Source: JAPLMW01 sp964619675 (GTDB lineage: Bacteria; Planctomycetota; Phycisphaerae; Sedimentisphaerales; UBA12454). From it: a DNA stretch of 37,266 bases. The DNA lies in contig CAZUEO010000027.1 in assembly GCA_964619675.1 (NCBI GenBank), positions 1 to 37,266 of the forward strand, given 5' to 3'. Below are positions 1-7,505 of this stretch, in pieces (within the stretch, counting starts at the first letter, position 1; each line of letters begins with the position of its first letter). Made by a program: the position numbers and the translations under genes. Under the pieces are notes generated by a model, which saw only the letters and a list, made by a program, of their open reading frames with translations, ran no database searches and had not been told where the DNA came from.

Positions 1-1752
1 CTCTTCAGGGGCATCCGGCACAGTTATAAGATAATTGGCATACTGTTTTATATTTTCATCGCCTTCGCTTGCGACAATAATGGTTTTTCCGCCGCGAGCC
101 TTGACCTCTTCTATATTGCCGATGATTTTTTCATATTGCGAACATCTTGTCGCGATAAAAACCGCAGGCATACCATCGGTAATAAGCGCAATCGGGCCGT
201 GCTTCATTTCCGCAGCAGGCAGGCCCTCAGCGTGGATATAACTTATTTCCTTCAGCTTAAGGGCACCTTCCAGCGCAACGGGATAATTGAACCCCCTGCC
301 CAAAAAGAGCCAGTTTTCCCTGTTGCAGGTCGCTTCAGCAATCTTTTTGATTTGCTCCGATTTTGCGAGGATTTTTTCGATTTTTTCGGGAATTTTCGCA
401 AGCTCATCAATATAAAATTTGGCCTCTTCACTGCCGAGGTGTCTCCTTCTTCCAAGTTCGATTGCCAGCATAGCCAGCACGGCTACCTGAGCGGTAAACG
501 CCTTAGTGCTTGCGACGCCGATTTCAGGGCCGACACGTAAATAAACACCGGTATCGGTGGTTCGGGCAATCGTTGAGCCTACGACATTAACAATACCGAG
601 CGTTGCCGCTCCGCGTTCTTTTGCCTGTTCAACCGCGGCAAGTGTGTCGGCTGTTTCGCCCGACTGGCTGATGGCTATAACTATAGTGTTATCCTCAATA
701 ATGGGATTTCGATAGCGAAATTCGCTTGCGTACTGGGTTTCGGTGTTGATTCTGGCAAGCTGTTCAATCAGATATTCTCCGATAAGCCCTGCGTGCCAGG
801 CTGTACCGCAGGCGTTAATAATAATCCTTTTTGCCCTTGTAATTTCCCGCCAGTATTTGCCTATTCCGCCGAGCACAACTCTGCCGTCCCTAAGGTTAAG
901 TCTGCCGCCGAGACACATATTCAGGGCCTTGGGCTGCTCGCAGATTTCCTTGAGCATATAATGCGCAAAGCCATTCAGTTCAATTGCATCAAGTGAGAAT
1001 TCGATTTGTTTGAGCTCCTTGCGTATCTCGACGTTGTCAATGGTCTTCGTATGAAAGCCTTTGGAGCTCAGGGTTACCATTTCGCTGTCGGCAAGATAAA
1101 TCGCCTGCGTGGTATGCTCGACAATTGCCGCTGCATCAGAAGCAATAATATATTCATTCTCGCCGAGCCCGAGTATCAGGGGACTGCCCTTTTTGGCGCC
1201 GATGAGCATATCAGGGAAATCCGTACAAACTATGGCAAGTCCGTAAGTGCCTACAAGCTCGTTTAGGGCGTGCTGCACAGCCCATTCAAATCTGTTTTGT
1301 CCTTCTTTCGGCGTTTTTTCACCGTCCTGGCCTGAATATAAATAGCCGATAAGGTTGGCGATAACCTCGGTATCCGTATCACTGACAAATTTACAGCCTT
1401 TGCTTATCAGCCAGGTCCTGAGGGTGCTGTAGTTTTCGATAATGCCGTTGTGAACGACCGCGATTTTTCCGGTATAATCAAGATGAGGATGAGCGTTTGT
1501 GGTGTTAGGTTCGCCGTGAGTCGCCCAGCGTGTGTGCCCGATGCCGACAACTTCCTGTGTGTCAGGCGATTTCAACATCTCTTCAAGAACGTTTATTCTG
1601 CCGGAGGACTTAGTGACTTTTATGCCGGTCTTGTGAGGATTTACCAGACCTACGCCGGCGGAGTCATATCCCCTGTATTCGAGGCGTTTTAGGCCTTCGA
1701 TAAGTATAGGCTGGGCAGGTTTTCTGCCTATGTAAGCTATAATTCCGCACAT
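1..1752 (-). CDS. glmS: Glutamine-fructose-6-phosphate aminotransferase (isomerizing), 3'-truncated by window edge
   Basis: GlmS converts fructose-6-phosphate and glutamine to glucosamine-6-phosphate, the first step toward UDP-GlcNAc for peptidoglycan. The minus-strand reading frame is open from an ATG at 1752 to the left edge, giving 584 codons. The protein starts MCGIIAYIGRKP, so Cys2 is the N-terminal nucleophile of the class II glutamine amidotransferase domain (about residues 1-220). The motifs EYRGYDSAG, VHNGIIEN and SDTDTEVIA follow. Two SIS sugar-isomerase domains occupy the rest (ACGTAWHAGL, SQSGETADT, GVASTKAFTAQ, LGRGFNYPVALEGALKLKE, EGLPAAEMKHGPIAL). The family is about 600-610 residues, so only some 25 C-terminal residues, including the usual PRNLAKSVTVE-type tail, lie outside the window. 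I see no glmS ribozyme upstream of the start. Its identity is not in doubt. Confidence 0.97.
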   Translation of the reverse strand, partial: MCGIIAYIGRKPAQPILIEGLKRLEYRGYDSAGVGLVNPHKTGIKVTKSSGRINVLEEMLKSPDTQEVVGIGHTRWATHGEPNTTNAHPHLDYTGKIAVVHNGIIENYSTLRTWLISKGCKFVSDTDTEVIANLIGYLYSGQDGEKTPKEGQNRFEWAVQHALNELVGTYGLAIVCTDFPDMLIGAKKGSPLILGLGENEYIIASDAAAIVEHTTQAIYLADSEMVTLSSKGFHTKTIDNVEIRKELKQIEFSLDAIELNGFAHYMLKEICEQPKALNMCLGGRLNLRDGRVVLGGIGKYWREITRAKRIIINACGTAWHAGLIGEYLIEQLARINTETQYASEFRYRNPIIEDNTIVIAISQSGETADTLAAVEQAKERGAATLGIVNVVGSTIARTTDTGVYLRVGPEIGVASTKAFTAQVAVLAMLAIELGRRRHLGSEEAKFYIDELAKIPEKIEKILAKSEQIKKIAEATCNRENWLFLGRGFNYPVALEGALKLKEISYIHAEGLPAAEMKHGPIALITDGMPAVFIATRCSQYEKIIGNIEEVKARGGKTIIVASEGDENIKQYANYLITVPDAPEE

Positions 1753-1944
1753 TATTATTTGCCTCCCTTAAAATCCATATCCAAAACTAACAACATTATA
1801 TCGGCTCAAAACCGCCTGTAAATAATCAATCCGCCCTTGCAAATCTGTCGCAACTATAGTAATATCCACAGGATACTTAATACCGACGGGTCGGGCGGCA
1901 GAAAAAGGAAGTATTTATTATACATTCTGCCGGCTGTATTTGTT

Positions 1945-2020
1945 CGGGGAGTAGCTCAGCTTGGCTTAGAGCGCCTGCTTTGGGAGCAGGAGGCCGCAGG
2001 TTCGAATCCTGTCTCCCCGA
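1945..2020 (+). tRNA. tRNA-Pro (anticodon UGG)
   Basis: A full cloverleaf can be folded by eye. The acceptor is CGGGGAG/CTCCCCG with discriminator A. The D-arm is GCTC/GAGC, and the anticodon stem CCTGC/GCAGG closes the loop TTTGGGA, which gives anticodon TGG after T33. The T-arm is GCAGG/CCTGT with the standard TTCGAAT loop. C1-G72 is typical of bacterial tRNA-Pro. CCA is not encoded. It lies alone between glmS (minus) and the methyltransferase-like gene. Confidence 0.96.
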
Positions 2021-2074
2021 TTATAAAACTATAAATTAAAAAATCGAACTAAAATAAACTGTTGGGAGCTTTTA

Positions 2075-2686
2075 ATGACTTATCATTCAAGAAGCGAAAA
2101 AGTCCGTATGTTAGTATCGCGGGCTTTTGTCGGGACTTTATTAATAATCATTTTATTTTCAGAAAGCCGCTGGCGGTTTTATGAGCTTACTGACACTCTT
2201 ATATTTGCAGCAGGCTGCGTCCTGGCATCAATAGGTGCTATGGGGCGATTGTGGTGCTCACTATACATTTCAGGATATAAAAATGAAGTGCTGATAACCA
2301 CAGGCCCTTATTCGATATCGAGACATCCCTTATATCTCTTTAGCCTGATTGGCGCCTTAGGAGTAGCTTTTACAACTGAAACCCTGCTGATACCTCTTAT
2401 TGTATTGGTAGTGTTTTTATCCTACTACCCGGGTGTTATCCTTGGTGAAGAAAAAAGGCTGTTAAGTATCCACGGCGAAAAATTTAAACTATACTGTCAA
2501 AAAACCCCCGCTTTTTTCCCGAAGTTATCCCTTTATGAAGAACCGCAGACTTATGTGGTAAACCCCAAAATATTCAGAAAGAGTATTTTCAGCACCTTAT
2601 GGTTTATATGGTTTATAGGTATTATTGAGATTATCGAAACCTGTCATGAAATCGGGGTGCTGCCGGTATATTTTAAAATTTTCTGA
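2075..2686 (+). CDS. Membrane methyltransferase of the ICMT/PEMT-like family
   Basis: This 203-residue multi-pass membrane protein has the C-terminal signature of isoprenylcysteine carboxyl methyltransferase / phospholipid methyltransferase-like proteins: TGPYSISRHPLYLFSL (about residues 82-97), then a hydrophobic hairpin and GEEKRLLSIHGEKFKLYCQ (about 125-145), the S-adenosylmethionine-binding half of these enzymes. About four hydrophobic segments are visible, including a late one near residues 170-190. GGGAG at 2064-2068 is a good ribosome binding site for the ATG. Bacterial members methylate diverse lipids or small molecules, so the substrate cannot be named. It is followed 21 bases later by queG on the same strand, which may be co-transcribed, though no shared function is evident. 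Confidence 0.8.
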   Translation: MTYHSRSEKVRMLVSRAFVGTLLIIILFSESRWRFYELTDTLIFAAGCVLASIGAMGRLWCSLYISGYKNEVLITTGPYSISRHPLYLFSLIGALGVAFTTETLLIPLIVLVVFLSYYPGVILGEEKRLLSIHGEKFKLYCQKTPAFFPKLSLYEEPQTYVVNPKIFRKSIFSTLWFIWFIGIIEIIETCHEIGVLPVYFKIF

Positions 2687-2707
2687 TATCAGTCGTCTTA
2701 ATCTGTT

Positions 2708-3631
2708 ATGCCTACATTCGAGGATAAAATCAAACAGAAGACAAAATCCCTTGGCTTCTGTCTTGTCGGAATAACCTCGGCAGAACCTATAGATTCAGTC
2801 CACATTGAACACTTCAAAAAATGGCTTGCAGACGGCTTTCACGGCAAAATGGCCTGGCTTGCGAAAAATATCGACAAGCGTTTTAATCCCGCCCTGCTTT
2901 TGCCCGACGCCAAATCCGTAATATGCACAGCAATAAATTATAAACCTTTTAATCAATCGAAACACATCGCTTCTTATGCACTGTATCAGGATTATCATAA
3001 TTTTATTAAAAAAAGGCTTTTTGAGCTCGCTGAGTTTATAAAAAGCCAAACAGGCAAAGACCCGAAATTCAAAATTTGTGTTGATTCATCACCGCTTGCG
3101 GAACGCGCGATTGCCGAACGCGCAGGTCTGGGTTTTATCGGGAAAAATCATTTACTCGCCAATCCTAAACTTGGTTCTTTTTTGCTTTTGGGCGAGCTGA
3201 TTACAAATCTGCCGTTAAAAACAGACAAGCCCATACCCGAAAAAGATTTTTGCAAAAACTGCACAAGTTGTATTGATGCCTGCCCTACAGGCGCTATTTC
3301 AAAAAGTCCTTTTTTCGATGCACGAAAATGTATCAGTTATCTTACCATTGAGCACAAAGGAAAAATCTCCGGAGAACTCAAATCAAAGATAGATTCCTGT
3401 GTTTTCGGCTGCGACAAGTGTATTCTTGCCTGTCCGTATAATAAAAAAGCTCCTGCCTACCGCAGCAATGACTTTAAATTCTTCGCTGAAAGACTAAATC
3501 TGACGCCACAGCAGGTTTTGAAATTTTCGCAGAAGGATTTTGATACTCTTTTTGCAGATTCGGCTATAAGCCGCACCGGCTTGCGGCAACTTAAGAGAAA
3601 TGCCCTTATTTGCATAAAAAACACCGTTTAA
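2708..3631 (+). CDS. queG: Epoxyqueuosine reductase
   Basis: QueG reduces epoxyqueuosine to queuosine in tRNA, the last step of queuosine synthesis, using cobalamin and two [4Fe-4S] clusters. The 307-residue product has the catalytic stretch VDSSPLAERAIAERAGLG followed by GKN (Asp126 is the likely catalytic acid). Two ferredoxin-type cluster motifs follow: C182-x2-C185-x2-C188-x3-C192 (CKNCTSCIDACP) and C231-x3-C235-x2-C238-x3-C242 (CVFGCDKCILACP). The length matches the short QueG form without a C-terminal HEAT-like extension. No clear ribosome binding site precedes the ATG, which suggests read-through translation from the gene 21 bases upstream. No other queuosine genes are in the window. 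Confidence 0.95.
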   Translation: MPTFEDKIKQKTKSLGFCLVGITSAEPIDSVHIEHFKKWLADGFHGKMAWLAKNIDKRFNPALLLPDAKSVICTAINYKPFNQSKHIASYALYQDYHNFIKKRLFELAEFIKSQTGKDPKFKICVDSSPLAERAIAERAGLGFIGKNHLLANPKLGSFLLLGELITNLPLKTDKPIPEKDFCKNCTSCIDACPTGAISKSPFFDARKCISYLTIEHKGKISGELKSKIDSCVFGCDKCILACPYNKKAPAYRSNDFKFFAERLNLTPQQVLKFSQKDFDTLFADSAISRTGLRQLKRNALICIKNTV

Positions 3632-3681
3632 AACCAAAATGAAGGATTAAAAAAAATAATAGGAATTTTTAAAGATTATAC

Positions 3682-3713
3682 TTGACAGTGCATACTATGT
3701 AATATATAGTATG
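3682..3713 (+). promoter_or_regulatory. Sigma-70-type promoter with overlapping palindromic operator for the PadR gene
   Basis: TTGACA at 3682-3687 and TATAGT at 3705-3710 are separated by exactly 17 bases. A perfect 8-base inverted repeat (CATACTAT at 3691-3698, ATAGTATG at 3706-3713, 7-base spacer) covers the spacer and the -10 box. PadR proteins bind AT-rich dyads and commonly repress their own promoters, so this is probably the autoregulatory operator. The boxes and the dyad are seen directly; binding is inferred. Confidence 0.75.
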
Positions 3714-3744
3714 TAAAACATAATATTTTTTAGGAGTTTACAAT

Positions 3745-4086
3745 ATGAAATTTGAGCGTGAACTTTTAAAAGGCATCGCCCCGGTGGTTGTTCTCGAAAT
3801 CTTATCAAGAGGCAAGATGTATGGCTATGAGCTTGGCGAGGCGATTTGCAGCAAAAGTCAGGATATCTTAACTTTAGGCCAGGGAACGCTTTATCCGCTG
3901 CTTTACAACCTTGAGGCACAAAAACTTGTCAAAGGTCAGTGGGAAACAGCCCCATCGGGCAGGAAACGGCGGTATTATTCCATTACCAGCAAAGGCAAAG
4001 AGCGGCTTGACACCGACAAGGTGCAGCTTGCCGATTTATTCAGGGCTCTGAAACTGGTTTTCGGAACTTCCGTTATACCTGCATAA
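3745..4086 (+). CDS. PadR family transcriptional regulator
   Basis: This 113-residue winged-helix regulator shows the PadR N-terminal pattern throughout: FERELLKGIAPVVVLEIL, then GKMYGYELGEAI, then LTLGQGTLYPLLYNLEAQKLV (recognition helix and wing start), and GRKRRYYSITSKGKERL. It lacks a long C-terminal dimerisation extension, as in short PadR-s1-type proteins. TAGGAG lies about 10 bases before the ATG. The gene follows a TTGACA/TATAGT promoter containing a palindrome and precedes a HAAS-like membrane protein by 20 bases. PadR genes are often paired with HAAS/DUF1700-type membrane proteins that transmit envelope signals, so the pair is probably a regulator with its membrane partner. Confidence 0.93.
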   Translation: MKFERELLKGIAPVVVLEILSRGKMYGYELGEAICSKSQDILTLGQGTLYPLLYNLEAQKLVKGQWETAPSGRKRRYYSITSKGKERLDTDKVQLADLFRALKLVFGTSVIPA

Positions 4087-4106
4087 ATTTTCATGGAGGT
4101 CTTATT

Positions 4107-5717
4107 ATGACAGACAAAAACAGGAAAAATCCATTCGGTAACCTGCCGGATTGCGCTGCTGATTATATCAGGCTCGTCATAAAAAAGATGCGATGGCGGC
4201 GGAAAGTTCGTGCCGACGTGCAGGCCGAACTTATAGCTCATTTCGAAGATGCGTTAAAAAATTGTAAAACCGATGAAGAGAAAGAAAAAACAGCCAAAGA
4301 ATTGACTGGTAATTTCGGCAATGCGAAAATGCTGGGCGTTCTTGCAAGACGAGCCAAAAAACGCTGCCGACCATTATGGCGGAAAGTCTTAATTCATTCG
4401 CTTCAGGCTCTTGGAGTAATCATTTTATATATCACGATTTGTGCCGTATATATTGCCACCGGTATTGACTCCGATAAACTAAATACTCCGGTAAATTACG
4501 TAGAGTGGCTAAACGACTATGTATGTAATGGCAGGGATGAATCTCTCAACTGCACCCCGATGATAAAAAAAGCAACCGATATTGCTGTACCTATGCCTAA
4601 ATGGTTAGAGGACAGCAACGCAACCTGGCCTGGTGATTTTAACGAAATCCAGTCAAAGGAGTTCGAAAACTGGCTTGCACAAAATACGCAGGCTTTCGAG
4701 ACACTAAAAAAGGCGTTTGATAAACCATATTACTGGAGTATTTACGACACAAATGAATTTGATTTAATGAAAGCTGATTTTTACTCTCCGTTATCAAAAT
4801 ACCGCAACCTTGCCAAGGCCATGAATTGGCAAATCAGATATCAGGCTTACAAAAATAATACCGAAGAAGCTGTAAACAACACTATTAAACTATGCAGTTT
4901 CGGTCAAAAAATGCAGGGAAATGGAATGCTTATTGAGCAGCTTGTAGGAATTGCCATTGAAGCAATAACACATTCAACAGTATTCGCGATGCTCGATAGA
5001 ACGGCCCTGACAACAGAGCAGCTTGAAAAACTCCAAAACTTCGCCCGGCAGCATTATAACGATACCATAATCGATATCAGTGCAGAAAAAGCCTTTCAAT
5101 ACGATTTTATTCAGCGTAATTTCACCGATGACGGCAAAGGCGGCGGCAGACCTGTACGCGAAGGCATCACATTTGCCGGCAGAACTCTTCAGGAAATGGT
5201 TCTTAATGCGCTGATTTTCAAATTGCCGGACAAAAGAGAGGTTATTGCTCAAACAGATAAATTATATGATGACTTGCAGCAGAGTTTTGAAGATAACAAT
5301 TATCGAACTCGCAACGAACAATATGAAGATATCTTCAAAAATGCTCCTATGGCGATTCAAGTTTTCCTGCCAGCGGTTGGCAAAATAGCTGAAATTTCAT
5401 GGCGACTTAAAACTGACAGAGACGGCCTAATTACCACTCTTGCCGTCCTGCGATACCATAAAGAAACCAACTCTTATCCCGAATCTTTAGACGAGCTTTT
5501 AAACAAAGGCTATATAAAACAAATTCCCTTTGACGCGTACAGGGCTGGCTCATTAACATACCGAAAAACCGGCGATAGTTTCTTACTTTACAGTTTCGGC
5601 TCAGATTTCGATGACGATGGTGGAAAAACAGGGGCCGATAAAAAAGGCAGACCGCAGAAATGGAACACTAAAGACGGCGATGCGGTCTTCTGGCCGGTTC
5701 CACATCCTGCAAAGTGA
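4107..5717 (+). CDS. PadR-linked single-pass membrane protein with HAAS-like N-terminus and large extracytoplasmic domain
   Basis: This 536-residue protein has three parts. Residues about 10-85 are cytoplasmic, helical and charged (KKMRWRRKVRADVQAEL, then FEDALKN, then AKELTGNFGNAKML), resembling the HAAS domain found beside PadR regulators. Residues about 94-116 are one membrane segment. The remaining 420 residues are outside. The outer part contains LIEQLVGIAIEAITHS near the middle, and toward the end a stretch around YHKETNSYPESLDELLNKGY, a further segment, and LLYSFGSDFDDDGG. It aligns by eye, remotely, with the secreted proteins at 15371-16534 and 17690-18874: an LxRxLAKA-like helix, a CxxxGxxMxG region, a VGIxI helix, and a final 'AxxxYxxxxxxxPxxLxxL' block. 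AGG at about 4096 precedes the ATG. The function is unknown; a sensor that controls PadR is the inference. Confidence 0.75.
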   Translation: MTDKNRKNPFGNLPDCAADYIRLVIKKMRWRRKVRADVQAELIAHFEDALKNCKTDEEKEKTAKELTGNFGNAKMLGVLARRAKKRCRPLWRKVLIHSLQALGVIILYITICAVYIATGIDSDKLNTPVNYVEWLNDYVCNGRDESLNCTPMIKKATDIAVPMPKWLEDSNATWPGDFNEIQSKEFENWLAQNTQAFETLKKAFDKPYYWSIYDTNEFDLMKADFYSPLSKYRNLAKAMNWQIRYQAYKNNTEEAVNNTIKLCSFGQKMQGNGMLIEQLVGIAIEAITHSTVFAMLDRTALTTEQLEKLQNFARQHYNDTIIDISAEKAFQYDFIQRNFTDDGKGGGRPVREGITFAGRTLQEMVLNALIFKLPDKREVIAQTDKLYDDLQQSFEDNNYRTRNEQYEDIFKNAPMAIQVFLPAVGKIAEISWRLKTDRDGLITTLAVLRYHKETNSYPESLDELLNKGYIKQIPFDAYRAGSLTYRKTGDSFLLYSFGSDFDDDGGKTGADKKGRPQKWNTKDGDAVFWPVPHPAK

Positions 5718-5836
5718 GATATAAACGGCTGCCAATAATCAGTTTATAAAAACCAAAAAAGTTTTGCCGTTCTGCGTAATAATAATTAGAAAAAACAATA
5801 TAGTCTTCTTCGCCTCCTCCTATGCTACACAGAGGT

Positions 5837-5870
5837 AGCGGCCTTAATAGCGTTTAAGGCCGCTTTTTTT
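5837..5870 (+). terminator. Rho-independent terminator after the PadR operon
   Basis: A perfect 11-base stem (AGCGGCCTTAA at 5837-5847, TTAAGGCCGCT at 5854-5864) with a 6-base loop is followed by a run of T up to 5870. It ends the plus-strand PadR/membrane protein transcript just before the convergent asnA gene. Confidence 0.92.
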
Positions 5871-5888
5871 ATGCTCGTGCAATTACCA

Positions 5889-6929
5889 TTACAATAATTT
5901 TATACCTGCCTGTGAGCATTTATCGAGCATATCCTGCGGCCAGACGCTCGCATGCACCTCGCCGACATGGATTTTCCTCAGCAAAAACATACACAGCCGG
6001 GATTGTCCTATTCCGCCGCCGATACTCGGGGGTAACTGGCCTTCAAGCAGCTTCTTGTGCCAGCCGAACTCTATCCTGTTAAGTGCATTTCGCATTTCAA
6101 GCTGTTTTAACATCGATTCCTTATCAACCCTGATACCCATAGAGCTTATTTCAAATGCCTTTTTCAGCACCGGATACCAGAGAAAAATATCGCCATTAAG
6201 ACCTTTTCTGTCCTGGCCTGTCGGCGTTATCCAGTCGTCATAATCAGGTGCCCTGCCATCGTGGATTGTGCCATCGGCAAGCCGGCCACCAATGCCGATT
6301 ACAAATACCGCACCATATTTTTCAGAAATTTTATCCTCCCGCTGCCTCGGATTGAGGCCGGGATACATTTCAAGCAATTCTTCAGTATGAATAAACTGAA
6401 TCTCTTTCGGCAAAATCGGTTTTATCTGAGGACATAACTTGCAGATATGGTTCTCGGCTTCACGAACGGCATTATAGATTTTTCGCACTATATTTTTCAG
6501 GAAATCAAGATTTCTCTGCTGAGGAGTAATAACCTTTTCCCAGTCCCACTGGTCAACATAAATCGAATGAAGATTATCGAGGCACTCTTCGTCCGGCCTT
6601 ATAGCGTTCATATCGGTATAAAGGCCCTCGCCTTCGCCGAAACTGTAGTCGGCAAGGACCATCCGTTTCCATTTTGCAAGTGAAAAAACAACCTCCGCAT
6701 CTGAATTGTTATCATCTCTTATCTGGAAAGATACCTTGCGTTCGATGCCGTTAAGGTCATCATTGACGCCTGAACCTTTGCGGACAAAAAGCGGCGCAGA
6801 GACCCGCTGAAGATTTAAGTTCCAGGCAAGCACCCCTTCAAAATAATCCTTTATTTCCTTTATGGCTTTTTCAGTTTCCCTGATTGGCAGTATTGATTTG
6901 TAATCCGGGTCAATATAGAGCTCTGACAC
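5889..6929 (-). CDS. asnA: Aspartate-ammonia ligase (asparagine synthetase A), probable GTG start
   Basis: AsnA makes asparagine from aspartate, ammonia and ATP and is related to class II aminoacyl-tRNA synthetases. Visible motifs include VFSLAKWKRMVLADYSFGEG, LHSIYVDQWDWEKVI, IGIGGRLADGTIHDGRAPDYDDW, LNGDIFLWYPVL, ISSMGIRVDKESM and IGGGIGQSRLCMFLL, which match the E. coli protein along its length. The frame is open upstream to an ATG at 7046, but that would add 39 residues to a family of about 330-350. The GTG at 6929 (protein start VSELYIDPDYKS) has AGGAG at 6936-6940 with a 6-base gap and gives 346 residues, so I prefer it. The gene converges on the PadR operon terminator and diverges from the gene at 7038. 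Confidence 0.93.
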   Translation of the reverse strand: MSELYIDPDYKSILPIRETEKAIKEIKDYFEGVLAWNLNLQRVSAPLFVRKGSGVNDDLNGIERKVSFQIRDDNNSDAEVVFSLAKWKRMVLADYSFGEGEGLYTDMNAIRPDEECLDNLHSIYVDQWDWEKVITPQQRNLDFLKNIVRKIYNAVREAENHICKLCPQIKPILPKEIQFIHTEELLEMYPGLNPRQREDKISEKYGAVFVIGIGGRLADGTIHDGRAPDYDDWITPTGQDRKGLNGDIFLWYPVLKKAFEISSMGIRVDKESMLKQLEMRNALNRIEFGWHKKLLEGQLPPSIGGGIGQSRLCMFLLRKIHVGEVHASVWPQDMLDKCSQAGIKLL

Positions 6930-7037
6930 TTTATGCTCCTTAAAAAAGTTTCGAGCGGATATTATAAGTGTTTTCGCGGTTTTAGCCAGAAAAAAGCCTT
7001 TGACCTGACCTGCTGCGGCAATATAATTTGTGTAAAT

Positions 7038-7505
7038 ATGAATCACGGCAGATTATTTTCAGTAACGAACAAAAAATATTTTACTTCCGAACTTGTCTCT
7101 TACGTCGCAGCAGCGGCAATGGCAAGCGTATCGGCAGCAATAGCGGATTTGTTCACAAACTCCGACCTGGCAATTACCATTATTTCAACCATCTGCGGCA
7201 GTATAGGTTTCTTTGCCGGCGGGATGGGCACTTATGCAATTTTAAATATAGCAGAATACAAAAACGGCAGGCGAAATTTCCCGCTCGATATGAAATCAAT
7301 GTTTATCTCAAATATTCACGGCATCTGGGCAACATACCTGTTCAGGATTCCCCTCCAGTATTTTCTGCAGAAATTCGGTATCACCCCTGCCGTCGCCGCA
7401 CCGATTGGGCAGGTCGTCGCAGGACAGGTCGGAACCGCCGTAAGAGTTTACAGCAACTACAGAAAGAAAATCTTTGGTATGGATTCACAAAATGGCAAAA
7501 CTTAA
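7038..7505 (+). CDS. Small multi-pass membrane protein of unknown function
   Basis: From the ATG at 7038 this is a 155-residue protein with about four hydrophobic segments: YVAAAAMASVSAAIADLF, AITIISTICGSIGFFAGGMG, a segment around HGIWATYLFRIPLQYFL, and VAAPIGQVVAGQVGTAVRVY. It ends with a short basic tail (NYRKKIFG). I do not recognise the family. The size and topology recall small GtrA-like or flippase-accessory proteins, but no diagnostic motif supports that. The frame is open back to an ATG at 6933, but that extension would cover the asnA ribosome binding site and adds a non-membrane leader, so 7038 is more likely. No clear ribosome binding site is seen. Its 3' end overlaps the glycosyltransferase start by 14 bases, so the two are probably co-translated. 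Confidence 0.6.
   Translation: MNHGRLFSVTNKKYFTSELVSYVAAAAMASVSAAIADLFTNSDLAITIISTICGSIGFFAGGMGTYAILNIAEYKNGRRNFPLDMKSMFISNIHGIWATYLFRIPLQYFLQKFGITPAVAAPIGQVVAGQVGTAVRVYSNYRKKIFGMDSQNGKT

Noticed and set aside
136..540. Plus-strand open frame opposite glmS
   Set aside because: Antisense to a certain gene and without recognisable domains.
1753..1944. glmS ribozyme
   Set aside because: No conserved core or P1 stem is visible ahead of the glmS start.
6933..7037. Longer start for the small membrane protein at 6933
   Set aside because: It would overlap the asnA ribosome binding site, and the added leader looks unlike a membrane protein start.
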